Shown here piece by piece: positions 1 through 5,165 of a stretch of DNA of 5,822 nt. The position numbers and the translations under genes were made by a program. Every line of letters starts with the position of its first letter. Within the stretch, counting starts at the first letter, position 1. The notes under the pieces are model-generated. The model worked only from the letters and a program-made list of their open reading frames with translations. It was not told where the DNA came from and made no database searches. Source of the stretch: a bacterium (lineage in GTDB: Bacteria > Patescibacteriota > Patescibacteriia > CAIQCM01); assembly GCA_023246535.1 (NCBI GenBank), contig JAHFIF010000074.1:1-5822 (forward strand), written 5' to 3'.

Positions 1-49
1 GAAGAGAGGACAGCGGACAAGCGAAGCTTGAATTGTGACCATGCTCTGA
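1..49 (+). other. Probable 3' tail of an upstream + strand gene
   Basis: This stretch lies just before a strong + strand terminator, so it is probably the end of a gene lying outside the window. Two forward frames stay open from the window edge and then stop, one at 28-30 (TGA) and the other at 36-38 (TGA). Too few codons are visible to choose between them or to name a product. It could instead be untranslated 3' sequence. Confidence 0.3.
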
Positions 50-51
50 AA

Positions 52-81
52 CCCCGGCCGTTAGGCCGGGGTGTTTCATTT
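52..81 (+). terminator. Rho-independent terminator of the upstream unit
   Basis: An 8-bp perfect GC stem (CCCCGGCC at 52-59, GGCCGGGG at 64-71) closes a GTTA loop and is followed by TGTTTCATTTT. The interrupted U tract is on the + strand side, so it ends transcription arriving from the left and insulates the promoter that begins at 96. Confidence 0.85.
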
Positions 82-95
82 TGCCGTCGGCACGG

Positions 96-124
96 TTGAC
101 AGCGACCGGTTTTTTTGATAAAAA
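96..124 (+). promoter_or_regulatory. Sigma70-type promoter with extended -10 for the gene at 163
   Basis: A perfect -35 box TTGACA (96-101) is separated by 17 bases from TAAAAA (119-124), which matches TATAAT at four of six positions. A TG at 116-117 supplies an extended -10. Transcription should begin near 131, giving a leader of about 30 bases that contains the ribosome binding site at 153-157. The spacer carries a run of seven T residues. Confidence 0.7.
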
Positions 125-152
125 ACCTACGCCCTTTTTGATTGGAAAAACT

Positions 153-157
153 GGAGG
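153..157 (+). promoter_or_regulatory. Ribosome binding site that fixes the start at 163
   Basis: GGAGG lies five bases ahead of ATG 163. The frame is open further upstream and could start at TTG 142, but that codon precedes this Shine-Dalgarno sequence, so ATG 163 is the better start. Confidence 0.8.
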
Positions 158-162
158 TCTTC

Positions 163-612
163 ATGTCCAAGCGCTTGACCATGGGAATGTATGGAACCGA
201 ATTCAACGCGGTTCCCAACGGCTTGTTTGGCCTGCGATGCGGAAAGCTGCAAGCCGGATGCGTCATCCGCGACGCCGGCTGGTACAACGTGCAGGGCGAA
301 AAGCTCGGCTGGGGCGACCTGACGCCGGACGACTTCCGGCGGATCGCCGCCGAATTGGAGCCGGACGAAATGTTCATTATTCTCGACAAGTACGGATCGC
401 ATTTCGACCTGCCGCCCGGCGTCGACGAAGCCAAACCCGGCACCGACTACATCTGCGACAAGTGCCTGTATGTCATTGTCGGCGGGGTTTTTTACAAGGT
501 GTCGGACCTGGATGACACCGGCGCTTTCGAGTTCTGCGGCCTGCCCATGCAAACCATCCGCCATTCGGCGATGGGCGAGATCATCTGCCGCGCCGCGCTC
601 GAAGCGGGTTGA
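163..612 (+). CDS. Conserved-looking hypothetical protein, 149 aa
   Basis: I do not recognise a named family. The protein is soluble-looking, with no signal peptide or membrane segment. It contains six cysteines (C26, C33, C98, C101, C125, C142), two of them in a CDKC (CxxC) pair that could bind metal or form a disulfide, though the spacing of the others is not that of a standard zinc ribbon. A central stretch, WYNVQGEKLGWGDLTPDDF (residues 40-58), is followed by an alternating hydrophobic/charged pattern (MFIILDK, then YVIVGGVFYKV) that suggests a small mixed alpha/beta fold. ATG 163 is chosen because GGAGG is placed five bases upstream; the longer frame from TTG 142 would put the ribosome binding site inside the gene. 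It is a single-gene unit, with a promoter at 96-124 and a terminator at 639-667. Codon use resembles its neighbours. That it is a real gene is fairly certain; its function is unknown. Confidence 0.85.
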   Translation: MSKRLTMGMYGTEFNAVPNGLFGLRCGKLQAGCVIRDAGWYNVQGEKLGWGDLTPDDFRRIAAELEPDEMFIILDKYGSHFDLPPGVDEAKPGTDYICDKCLYVIVGGVFYKVSDLDDTGAFEFCGLPMQTIRHSAMGEIICRAALEAG

Positions 613-638
613 GACGCGCCACCGCCGACCGTTCCGCC

Positions 639-667
639 GCCGCCATCATTGGCGGCTTTTATTTTTG
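639..667 (+). terminator. Rho-independent terminator of the hypothetical gene
   Basis: GCCGCC (639-644) pairs with GGCGGC (651-656) around the loop ATCATT, followed directly by TTTTATTTTT. It lies 26 bases after the stop codon of the gene at 163-612. Confidence 0.85.
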
Positions 668-674
668 CCAAGTT

Positions 675-700
675 AAAAGCCCCGCTGCAGGCAGCGGGGC
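675..700 (-). terminator. Rho-independent terminator of the minus-strand gene
   Basis: GCCCCGCTGC (679-688) and GCAGCGGGGC (691-700) form a long GC stem; the two closest pairs would open to give a six-base loop. On the minus strand it is followed by TTTT (678-675) and then AACTT, a short U tract. It lies 22 bases beyond the stop of the gene at 723-2150. Together with the hairpin at 639-667 it forms a back-to-back barrier between two convergent genes. Confidence 0.8.
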
Positions 701-722
701 CGAAAGTAATTGTTACCGATAT

Positions 723-2150
723 CTAGGCGGACGGCGTCGGTTTTTGGACATAGACGCAGCCCTCGTTCTTTTCGCCGTCGGTCGCGACCTCGCACGGCGT
801 CTCCCAGACGACCAGTTCCGGGTACGCTTTGTATTCCTTGGCGCCGGGCAGATCGAACAGGGGATTCATGTCGAATTCCGCGCCGATGAACAGAATGTCC
901 GCGCGCTGGCAGAGCTGGGAAAAGTGCGAAGCGCCTTGGCCGCCCGAATGGTCGGCCAAACCGCGCCCTATGGCGTTGCGGCGTTGGTCGTCGCGGAAAT
1001 GATATTGCCACTCGATGACGGCGCGGGCGTTGCTGAAGTGGCTGAAATCGAGCCGGTAGCTGTGGGAGAGCAAGGAGCTGGCCTGTTGCGGAACGATGAG
1101 CAGAAAGCCGTTCATTTCGGCATTCAAATTCCGCAAGCGTTCCGAGGTCTGGCGCGTCCATTCGCCGACGAAAACAATGCGGTTGCAGGACGCACGGCCG
1201 ACGTTTTTGACGTCGTTGCTTCGCAGCAGCAAAAAGTATTTGTCGCTGTCGAAGGGGGCGCTGCCGGCCAGGCGGTCGGCGTAGGGCGCACATTGGACAA
1301 CGGCAATTTCGCTGCCGGAAGCGGCCCATTCCAAATACAGGTCGCCGCGCTTTTTGAGCTCGGCCAGCTGATCGAAGAGTCGGTTGGCCGCGGCGTAGCA
1401 ATGGCCGAGCTGTCCTTGGATCTCGCTGTAGTGGGAATTGATCGGTTCGATATTGCCGCGCGCGCCAATGGCGTCGGCTTCTTCTTGGTCCCAAAGGGCG
1501 CGCTGGAAATGCAGGAAATGGTCGGACGGCGTATGGAGCGAAAGTCCTTCGCCATTGACCGCTTTGGTACCCAAACCGACGACCGCTTGCACGGTCGGCA
1601 GGCCTTGGTACGAGGTGTAGGCCAAGCCGGCGAGGGCGGGCAGGAAATATTTTCCCAGGGCAAAGCCTTCGACCTTTTGGATGATGACGGCCATGCCCGG
1701 CGGCATGTTGACCCGTTCGCGCCAGGCTTTGGCGGCGGCGGTCAGTTCGCCGGCGTAGACGGCACATTGACAGCGCCATAATTCGCGCTGGTCTGTCCGC
1801 TTGTTGCCGGTCGCCCGGAAAAAGACGGAGCGGTAAACGCCGGTGCCGCCGCGCTCCGCGAGCGCCGATGAGCGGACGGCGTATGGACGACCGCGTTCCA
1901 AACGATCGACGATCGCGCGATTGATGTAGCGCAGAAAATCGGGGCAGCCGCGCTTTTGGATGTCGGCGGCCGTTTGTCCGTCGGCCAGGCCGAAGTTGGC
2001 GACCAACCGGTCGTAGGCGCCGGTCGCGATCGCGATGCCCGGGGGAACTTGCAAACCGACGCCGGCGAGGGCCTCGGCTTGTTCGTTAAGATCGTCGGCT
2101 TTTCGTCCGAGTTTTCCTTCGCTGAAGACCTCAAACAGTCCTTGTCGCAT
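723..2150 (-). CDS. PEP synthase/PPDK-like ATP-grasp domain protein
   Basis: The N-terminal ~290 of 475 residues match the ATP/pyruvate-binding domain of pyruvate phosphate dikinase and PEP synthase. Visible landmarks are GRKADDL (15-21, the GGKxxxL loop), VPPGIAI (36-41 region), YAVRSSALAE (90-99, with the ATP-binding Arg93), AVIIQKV (154-160), GLAYT (175-179), VVGLGTKAVNGE (190-201) and LEWAASGSEIAVVQC (273-287). E274 and Q286 have the 12-residue spacing of the nucleotide-site Glu and Gln in PPDK. The Arg of the usual QxRP is Ala288, and the Asp of the usual DIEW is Tyr272. In full enzymes a phosphohistidine swivel domain and a PEP/pyruvate barrel follow. Here only ~185 residues remain and there is no barrel. 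A stretch GGQGASH (403-409) loosely recalls the swivel GGxxSH signature. ATG 2150 has a perfect AAGGAGG five bases upstream, and the stop is TAG. It is probably a phosphotransferase or a nucleotide-binding relative; its substrate is unknown. The domain call is firm; catalytic activity is uncertain. Confidence 0.85.
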   Translation of the reverse strand: MRQGLFEVFSEGKLGRKADDLNEQAEALAGVGLQVPPGIAIATGAYDRLVANFGLADGQTAADIQKRGCPDFLRYINRAIVDRLERGRPYAVRSSALAERGGTGVYRSVFFRATGNKRTDQRELWRCQCAVYAGELTAAAKAWRERVNMPPGMAVIIQKVEGFALGKYFLPALAGLAYTSYQGLPTVQAVVGLGTKAVNGEGLSLHTPSDHFLHFQRALWDQEEADAIGARGNIEPINSHYSEIQGQLGHCYAAANRLFDQLAELKKRGDLYLEWAASGSEIAVVQCAPYADRLAGSAPFDSDKYFLLLRSNDVKNVGRASCNRIVFVGEWTRQTSERLRNLNAEMNGFLLIVPQQASSLLSHSYRLDFSHFSNARAVIEWQYHFRDDQRRNAIGRGLADHSGGQGASHFSQLCQRADILFIGAEFDMNPLFDLPGAKEYKAYPELVVWETPCEVATDGEKNEGCVYVQKPTPSA

Positions 2151-2155
2151 TCGCT

Positions 2156-2162
2156 CCTCCTT
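2156..2162 (-). promoter_or_regulatory. Consensus ribosome binding site for the minus-strand gene
   Basis: Read on the minus strand this is AAGGAGG, a full match to the anti-Shine-Dalgarno target, five bases before ATG 2150. It settles the start of the ATP-grasp gene and shows that this organism uses the canonical 16S rRNA tail. Confidence 0.85.
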
Positions 2163-2199
2163 GGTCGGGATGCCGCACGGTATTCAATGAGCCGACGTC

Positions 2200-2228
2200 A
2201 CTTTACAATCGGCCGATTTATTCGACAA
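2200..2228 (-). promoter_or_regulatory. Candidate promoter of the ATP-grasp gene
   Basis: On the minus strand, TTGTCG (2228-2223) and TAAAGT (2205-2200) each match the sigma70 consensus at four of six positions and are 17 bases apart. Transcription would begin near 2193, giving a leader of about 40 bases to ATG 2150. The whole spacer except its ends is occupied by a perfect palindrome. Confidence 0.5.
2207..2218. promoter_or_regulatory. Perfect 12-bp palindrome, possible operator
   Basis: AATCGGCCGATT reads the same on both strands. It lies within the spacer of the minus-strand promoter candidate and 28 bases upstream of the + strand -35 box, so a dimeric regulator bound here could block one gene and influence the other. 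I did not see a second copy in the window. No regulator gene is present nearby. A 12-bp palindrome can also arise by chance. Confidence 0.35.
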
Positions 2229-2245
2229 GGCAAAACCGCGCCGCT

Positions 2246-2275
2246 TTTACATTCTTCGTTGTTTCGCGTTACAAT
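2246..2275 (+). promoter_or_regulatory. Promoter of the wecA-like operon
   Basis: TTTACA (2246-2251) is 18 bases from TACAAT (2270-2275); each box matches the sigma70 consensus at five of six positions. Start of transcription near 2282 gives a leader of about 34 bases before ATG 2316. Confidence 0.65.
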
Positions 2276-2315
2276 GACGGCGGTAATAACCAACAATTAA
2301 GAACCAATTTCCAAA

Positions 2316-3341
2316 ATGATTTTTTGGCTAGGACTCTCGGCGGTAATCTCGTTCGGACTGACCGCACTGGTTAAGCGGCTGGCTTGGCGTTACGGGGTCG
2401 TTGACCGGCCGGACAACGCGCGGAAGATCCATACCGCGCCCGTCCCGCTCTTGGGCGGGGTGGCGATCTTTGCGAGTTTTTCCATTTGTCTGATCCTTGC
2501 CGCGCTCACGACCGGACGGATCATCGGCGCCATCACCTGGCCGATGCTCGCAGGCGTCATCATTGGCGGCGCTATTTTAGCGCTTGGCGGCGCGCTCGAC
2601 GATGTGAAGAATTTGCCGCCGCGTTTGCAAATTTTGTTTCCGCTCGCCGCAACGGTCGTTGTCATCTTGAGCGGCGTCGGCGTTTCCAAGCTCTCGAGCC
2701 CATTCGGCGGAATAATTTATTTGGCAGCCCCGCTTTCCGGGCTCGTCATTTTTCCGTACATCATGGGTACGACCTATGCGACCAAATTTTTCGACGGCCT
2801 GGACGGTCTGGTTACCGGGCTCGCCGCGATCGGGGCGCTCCTTGTCATGATCCTGGCTTTGACAACGCGCTACTTTCAGCCGGACGTGGCGCTCATTGCC
2901 GCCATCGCCCTTGGCGCCTTTGTCGGGTTTTTGCCGTGGAATTGGCATCCGGCGAAAATTTATTTGGGCGAGGGCGGCGCGCTCTTTGCCGGCTACATCC
3001 TGGGCGTCCTTTCAATAATTTCCGGCGCCAAGATCGCTGTGGTGCTGATGGCGCTCGGCGTGGCGGTCGTTGACGCGGCTTGGGTCATTGTCCGCCGCGT
3101 GTTTTGGGAAAAGCGCTCGCCGGTTTCCGCCGACCGCAAGCATTTGCACCATCGGCTTTTGGACGCGGGTTTCAGCCAGCGCAACGCCGTGCTGTTTTTG
3201 TGGTTCATCTCCGCCGCTTTTGGCGCTTCGGCTTTGCTCCTGCAGAGCGCCGGCAAACTTATCGCCTTCGTGCTCCTGGCGGCCGTGACCATGACGGTCG
3301 GCGCGGCCGCGATCTTAAAAAGAAAGCCATGGAAAAAATGA
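2316..3341 (+). CDS. WecA/TagO/MraY-type sugar-1-phosphate transferase
   Basis: This is an integral membrane glycosyltransferase of family 4. Such enzymes move a HexNAc-1-phosphate from a UDP-sugar to undecaprenyl phosphate at the inner face of the membrane, the first step of a lipid-linked glycan. The 341 residues show about 11 hydrophobic segments, the usual topology. Motifs in order: DRPDNARKIHTAPVPLLGG (30-48), GALDD (92-96, the Mg-binding Asp pair), KFFDGLDGL (157-165), PAKIYLGEGGALF (212-224) and ADRKHLHHRLL (272-282). The HLHHR motif points to the WecA/TagO/WbpL side rather than true MraY. GEGGA replaces the usual GD(T/S)GS, and Lys157 stands where Asn is common. No Shine-Dalgarno sequence is visible before ATG 2316. 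Its TGA overlaps the start of the DUF192 gene, so the two are cotranscribed from the promoter at 2246. The family is certain; the exact sugar is unknown. Confidence 0.93.
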   Translation: MIFWLGLSAVISFGLTALVKRLAWRYGVVDRPDNARKIHTAPVPLLGGVAIFASFSICLILAALTTGRIIGAITWPMLAGVIIGGAILALGGALDDVKNLPPRLQILFPLAATVVVILSGVGVSKLSSPFGGIIYLAAPLSGLVIFPYIMGTTYATKFFDGLDGLVTGLAAIGALLVMILALTTRYFQPDVALIAAIALGAFVGFLPWNWHPAKIYLGEGGALFAGYILGVLSIISGAKIAVVLMALGVAVVDAAWVIVRRVFWEKRSPVSADRKHLHHRLLDAGFSQRNAVLFLWFISAAFGASALLLQSAGKLIAFVLLAAVTMTVGAAAILKRKPWKK

Positions 3342-3793
3342 TCTTTTTTTTCGCGCTCGCGCTTGCGGCGCTTTTGGTCGGCGGGACGTATTTATTCTTG
3401 CGGGGGAGCTGGTCGGCCGTTTCGTCGAACGCCAATCCCGGTTTAAAAACGCAGCCGCTCGCGATCGTCGGCGCCAAATTGTCGGTTGAAGTCGCCGTGA
3501 CCGGCGCGGAACAAGGGCAGGGGCTTTCCGACCGCCCGTCGCTCGCGCCGGACGCCGGCATGCTCTTCCCGTTTTCGCCGCCGGCGCGCCCGCCGTTTTG
3601 GATGCTACGCATGCATTTCCCGCTAGATTTTATTTATCTTAACGGCGGCCGCGTCGTTGAGCTGAAAGCGAACGTTTCGCACACCAGCCTGAAGCCATTC
3701 GCGCCGCAGCAGCCGGTGGACGCGGTTTTGGAAGTTAACGCCGGCTATATTGCCAGCCACGGCATCAAGGTCGGCGACGCCGCCGATTATTGA
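3329..3793 (+). CDS. Membrane-anchored DUF192 family protein
   Basis: This 154-residue protein begins with MEK and a hydrophobic segment (about residues 4-24), which acts as a signal peptide or anchor and places the rest outside the membrane. The remainder is a complete DUF192 domain: LSVEVAVTGAEQGQGLSDR (51-69), GMLFPF (77-82), FWMLRMHFPLDFIYL (90-104), VSHTSLKPF (116-124) and VLEVNAGYIASHGIKVGD (133-150). DUF192 proteins are small, widespread and of unsettled biochemical role. Two starts are possible. ATG 3329 overlaps the upstream gene by 13 bases and supplies a positive charge before the hydrophobic stretch. ATG 3338 makes an ATGA overlap with the upstream TGA (3339-3341) and has a weak GGA four bases ahead. 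I prefer 3329, but only slightly. Either way, translation is probably coupled to the sugar-phosphate transferase gene. Confidence 0.88.
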   Translation: MEKMIFFFALALAALLVGGTYLFLRGSWSAVSSNANPGLKTQPLAIVGAKLSVEVAVTGAEQGQGLSDRPSLAPDAGMLFPFSPPARPPFWMLRMHFPLDFIYLNGGRVVELKANVSHTSLKPFAPQQPVDAVLEVNAGYIASHGIKVGDAADY

Positions 3794-3818
3794 CCGGTCG
3801 CGTTGTTTTTGCTAAACT
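3790..3818 (+). promoter_or_regulatory. Internal promoter of the CDP-alcohol transferase gene
   Basis: TTGACC (3790-3795) is followed after exactly 17 bases by TAAACT (3813-3818), preceded by a TG at 3810-3811 that makes an extended -10. The -35 box contains the TGA stop codon of the DUF192 gene. The predicted start near 3825 falls on the first base of the ribosome binding site GGAGG. Confidence 0.6.
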
Positions 3819-3824
3819 CCGGGC

Positions 3825-3829
3825 GGAGG
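3825..3829 (+). promoter_or_regulatory. Ribosome binding site that fixes the start at 3835
   Basis: GGAGG sits five bases before ATG 3835. The frame is also open from TTG 3790, but that would begin translation within the -35 box and before this site, so ATG 3835 is chosen. Confidence 0.8.
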
Positions 3830-3834
3830 CATTA

Positions 3835-4560
3835 ATGGAAGCAAGCTCTTTGATGGGAACGGCCGCCGTTCCGCTGCCTTGGTACAAAAAACATTTGCCG
3901 ATGATGCTGACCGTGTCCCGCGCTTACGCGGCGATCGCCATTCTCACGCTCTTCGAGTATGAATGGTATTTGACCGGTTTGGGCATCCTGGTCGCGGCCG
4001 AAACGACGGATTACTTGGACGGCTATTTGGCGCGGCGCTGGAAGGTTGTCTCGCCGCAAGGGGCGTTCCTCGACACGCTGGTCGACAAGCTGCTGCACGT
4101 GCCGCTTTTCAGCTACTTCCTGTTCTCGCCCAAACCGCAATTGCCGCACTTCTTCCTGATCCGCGACATTGTGCTGCGGATCGGATACGGCTGGCTGTTT
4201 CTGGCGATCATCTCGATCGAGGTGCTTTTGATCTGGACGCGCTTCAGCAAGCACATGCAATCGAAGATCGACTGGCTGTTTCGCGTGTTGCGCATCCGTT
4301 CGTATGGACAGCTGCGCGTGGTCGAAAAGAATGATGCCAAGATCTTCGGCAAGATCAAAACTTGGATCCATGCTTTTTCGATCAGCTTTTATACCTTGGC
4401 CGTGGCCTTGGTCGTTCGTTCCTTGATCGGCACTTGTCCGGTGCTGATCCCGACGATCGTCACCGTGGCCCAGGTGTTGGCGATGGCGGCGGTCGTCTTC
4501 GCCATCCTTTCGCTCCAGAGCCGTTTCACGTTCCGCCTCGGCAAACGGCGGACGGCCTGA
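3835..4560 (+). CDS. CDP-alcohol phosphatidyltransferase family protein
   Basis: This 241-residue membrane enzyme should transfer a phosphatidyl-type group from a CDP-alcohol (usually CDP-diacylglycerol) to an alcohol acceptor, releasing CMP. The signature D-x2-DG-x2-AR-x8-G-x3-D-x3-D is perfect: D59, D62, G63, A66, R67, G76, D80 and D84, covering all metal- and nucleotide-binding residues. A later GKIKTWIHAF (172-181) matches the family's conserved GKxKT segment. About five or six hydrophobic segments are visible (roughly 27-55, 86-98, 108-133, 178-197, 201-225). Between 135 and 170 lies a charged, apparently cytoplasmic stretch rich in Lys and Arg, longer than I expect in PgsA. The acceptor cannot be read from sequence; phosphatidylglycerophosphate synthase (PgsA) and archaetidyl/inositol-phosphate-type synthases are alternatives. 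It has its own promoter (3790-3818) and ribosome binding site, and ends at a terminator, so it can be expressed apart from the two upstream envelope genes. Confidence 0.9.
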   Translation: MEASSLMGTAAVPLPWYKKHLPMMLTVSRAYAAIAILTLFEYEWYLTGLGILVAAETTDYLDGYLARRWKVVSPQGAFLDTLVDKLLHVPLFSYFLFSPKPQLPHFFLIRDIVLRIGYGWLFLAIISIEVLLIWTRFSKHMQSKIDWLFRVLRIRSYGQLRVVEKNDAKIFGKIKTWIHAFSISFYTLAVALVVRSLIGTCPVLIPTIVTVAQVLAMAAVVFAILSLQSRFTFRLGKRRTA

Positions 4561-4567
4561 CGCGTTC

Positions 4568-4599
4568 AGCGGGTTCCTTCGGGGAACTCGCTTTTTTTA
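4568..4599 (+). terminator. Terminator of the CDP-alcohol transferase gene, UUCG loop
   Basis: AGCGGGTTCC (4568-4577) pairs with GGAACTCGCT (4583-4592), including one G-U pair, around TTCGG, so it resembles a C(UUCG)G tetraloop hairpin with one extra G. Seven T residues (4592-4598) follow. It begins seven bases after the stop codon. Confidence 0.85.
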
Positions 4600-4608
4600 T
4601 CAAGACGA

Positions 4609-4637
4609 TTGACAAACAAGCCGAAAACCCGTAGGTT
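4609..4637 (+). promoter_or_regulatory. Promoter of the putative lipoprotein gene
   Basis: A perfect -35 TTGACA (4609-4614) is 17 bases from TAGGTT (4632-4637), which keeps the most conserved T1, A2 and T6 of the -10 box. The start near 4644 gives a leader of about 45 bases. It lies immediately after the terminator of the preceding gene. Confidence 0.6.
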
Positions 4638-4677
4638 CTAAGCAAACAACGCTATTTGAAAACGATCAACCTCAACC

Positions 4678-4682
4678 AGGAG
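4678..4682 (+). promoter_or_regulatory. Ribosome binding site for the lipoprotein gene
   Basis: AGGAG precedes ATG 4689 by six bases. It rules out the upstream in-frame TTG 4656, which would also spoil the signal peptide by adding eleven polar residues. Confidence 0.75.
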
Positions 4683-4688
4683 TCGGCG

Positions 4689-5084
4689 ATGAATAAGTTC
4701 CTTTGCGTTTTGTCCTTGCTCGCGTTCGCTTCGGGTTGCGGAATGGCGGGTAATGAAGGCAACCAATACCCGGTCGGCAGCCTCCAGCTTAACAACAAGA
4801 CCACCTGGACGGTGATCGACGTTTCGACCGACGAACCCAATAACGCCAAGTTCTGCGTCATTGGCTTGGCGCCCGGCGACAGCCTGACGATCAACGAGGT
4901 TTATGCGCCGCCCGCGCCGCGCCTGATCACCGTCGTCTTTAAGGACGTCGACGGAACGGTGACGGCCAAGTCGTACCAGGTGACCGTGGCTCCCAACGCC
5001 GTGACGGTCGTCGACCTCGAAGGCCTGTGCGGCTGCGAAGGCTACGCGCCGCCGTCGGGAACCGTAACGGTTTACTACCATTGA
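4689..5084 (+). CDS. Small putative lipoprotein, 131 aa
   Basis: The product begins MNKF and continues with a hydrophobic stretch to ASGC, with Cys17 as the likely lipidated residue after signal peptidase II cleavage. The box is slightly unusual because position -3 is Ala rather than Leu, Val or Ile. Removal of the signal would leave 115 residues, mostly alternating beta-type sequence (for example TTWTVIDVST, RLITVVFKDVD, YQVTVAPNAVTVVDL) broken by Pro/Asn/Gly turns, suggesting a compact beta-sandwich exposed outside the membrane. Three more cysteines (C56, and C114/C116 in CGC) could form disulfides. I do not recognise a family. The pattern 'GSLQLNNKTTWTV ... PGDSLT' recalls small domains that support a polar surface protein, but no function follows from that. 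It is a single-gene unit with a TTGACA promoter, a good ribosome binding site and a strong terminator. Confidence 0.82.
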   Translation: MNKFLCVLSLLAFASGCGMAGNEGNQYPVGSLQLNNKTTWTVIDVSTDEPNNAKFCVIGLAPGDSLTINEVYAPPAPRLITVVFKDVDGTVTAKSYQVTVAPNAVTVVDLEGLCGCEGYAPPSGTVTVYYH

Positions 5085-5106
5085 TCGTTCGACCGATCGC
5101 TTTCGC

Positions 5107-5137
5107 GCGGTCCGCCCACTCGGACCGCTTTTCTTTT
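5107..5137 (+). terminator. Terminator of the lipoprotein gene
   Basis: A perfect 8-bp stem (GCGGTCCG at 5107-5114, CGGACCGC at 5121-5128) closes CCCACT and is followed by TTTTCTTTTT. It starts 22 bases after the lipoprotein stop codon. Confidence 0.9.
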
Positions 5138-5151
5138 TGCCGGAAGCGGAC

Positions 5152-5157
5152 TATATT
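5152..5157 (+). promoter_or_regulatory. -10 box of the pentapeptide gene, leaderless start implied
   Basis: TATATT matches the -10 consensus at five of six positions and ends eight bases before ATG 5166, so transcription would begin at or within two bases of the start codon. The only sequence available as a -35 at 17-base spacing is TTTTCT (5129-5134), in the T tract of the preceding terminator, which is a poor match. No ribosome binding site precedes ATG 5166, which agrees with a leaderless message. Confidence 0.45.
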
Positions 5158-5165
5158 TCCGGTGT

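Noticed and set aside
673..1779. A 368-codon minus-strand open frame in another phase
   Set aside because: It overlaps the ATP-grasp gene, the translation is Arg/Pro-rich and repetitive as expected from a shifted GC-rich frame, and it crosses the terminator at 675-700.
609..1781. A 390-codon open frame on the + strand
   Set aside because: It is antisense to the ATP-grasp gene, has no ribosome binding site, runs through two terminators, and its translation is low-complexity. Long antisense frames are common in GC-rich coding DNA.
1956..2300. A + strand frame across the divergent intergenic region
   Set aside because: It is antisense to the 5' end of the ATP-grasp gene, has no ribosome binding site and contains both promoters.
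2486..3073. A 195-codon + strand frame inside the wecA-like gene
   Set aside because: The translation is Arg/His-rich noise, and the overlapping frame carries all the family motifs and membrane segments.
3080..3328. Extension of the DUF192 frame upstream into the wecA-like gene
   Set aside because: The extra 83 codons overlap the transferase in another phase, are Arg-rich and would place the signal anchor in the middle of the protein.
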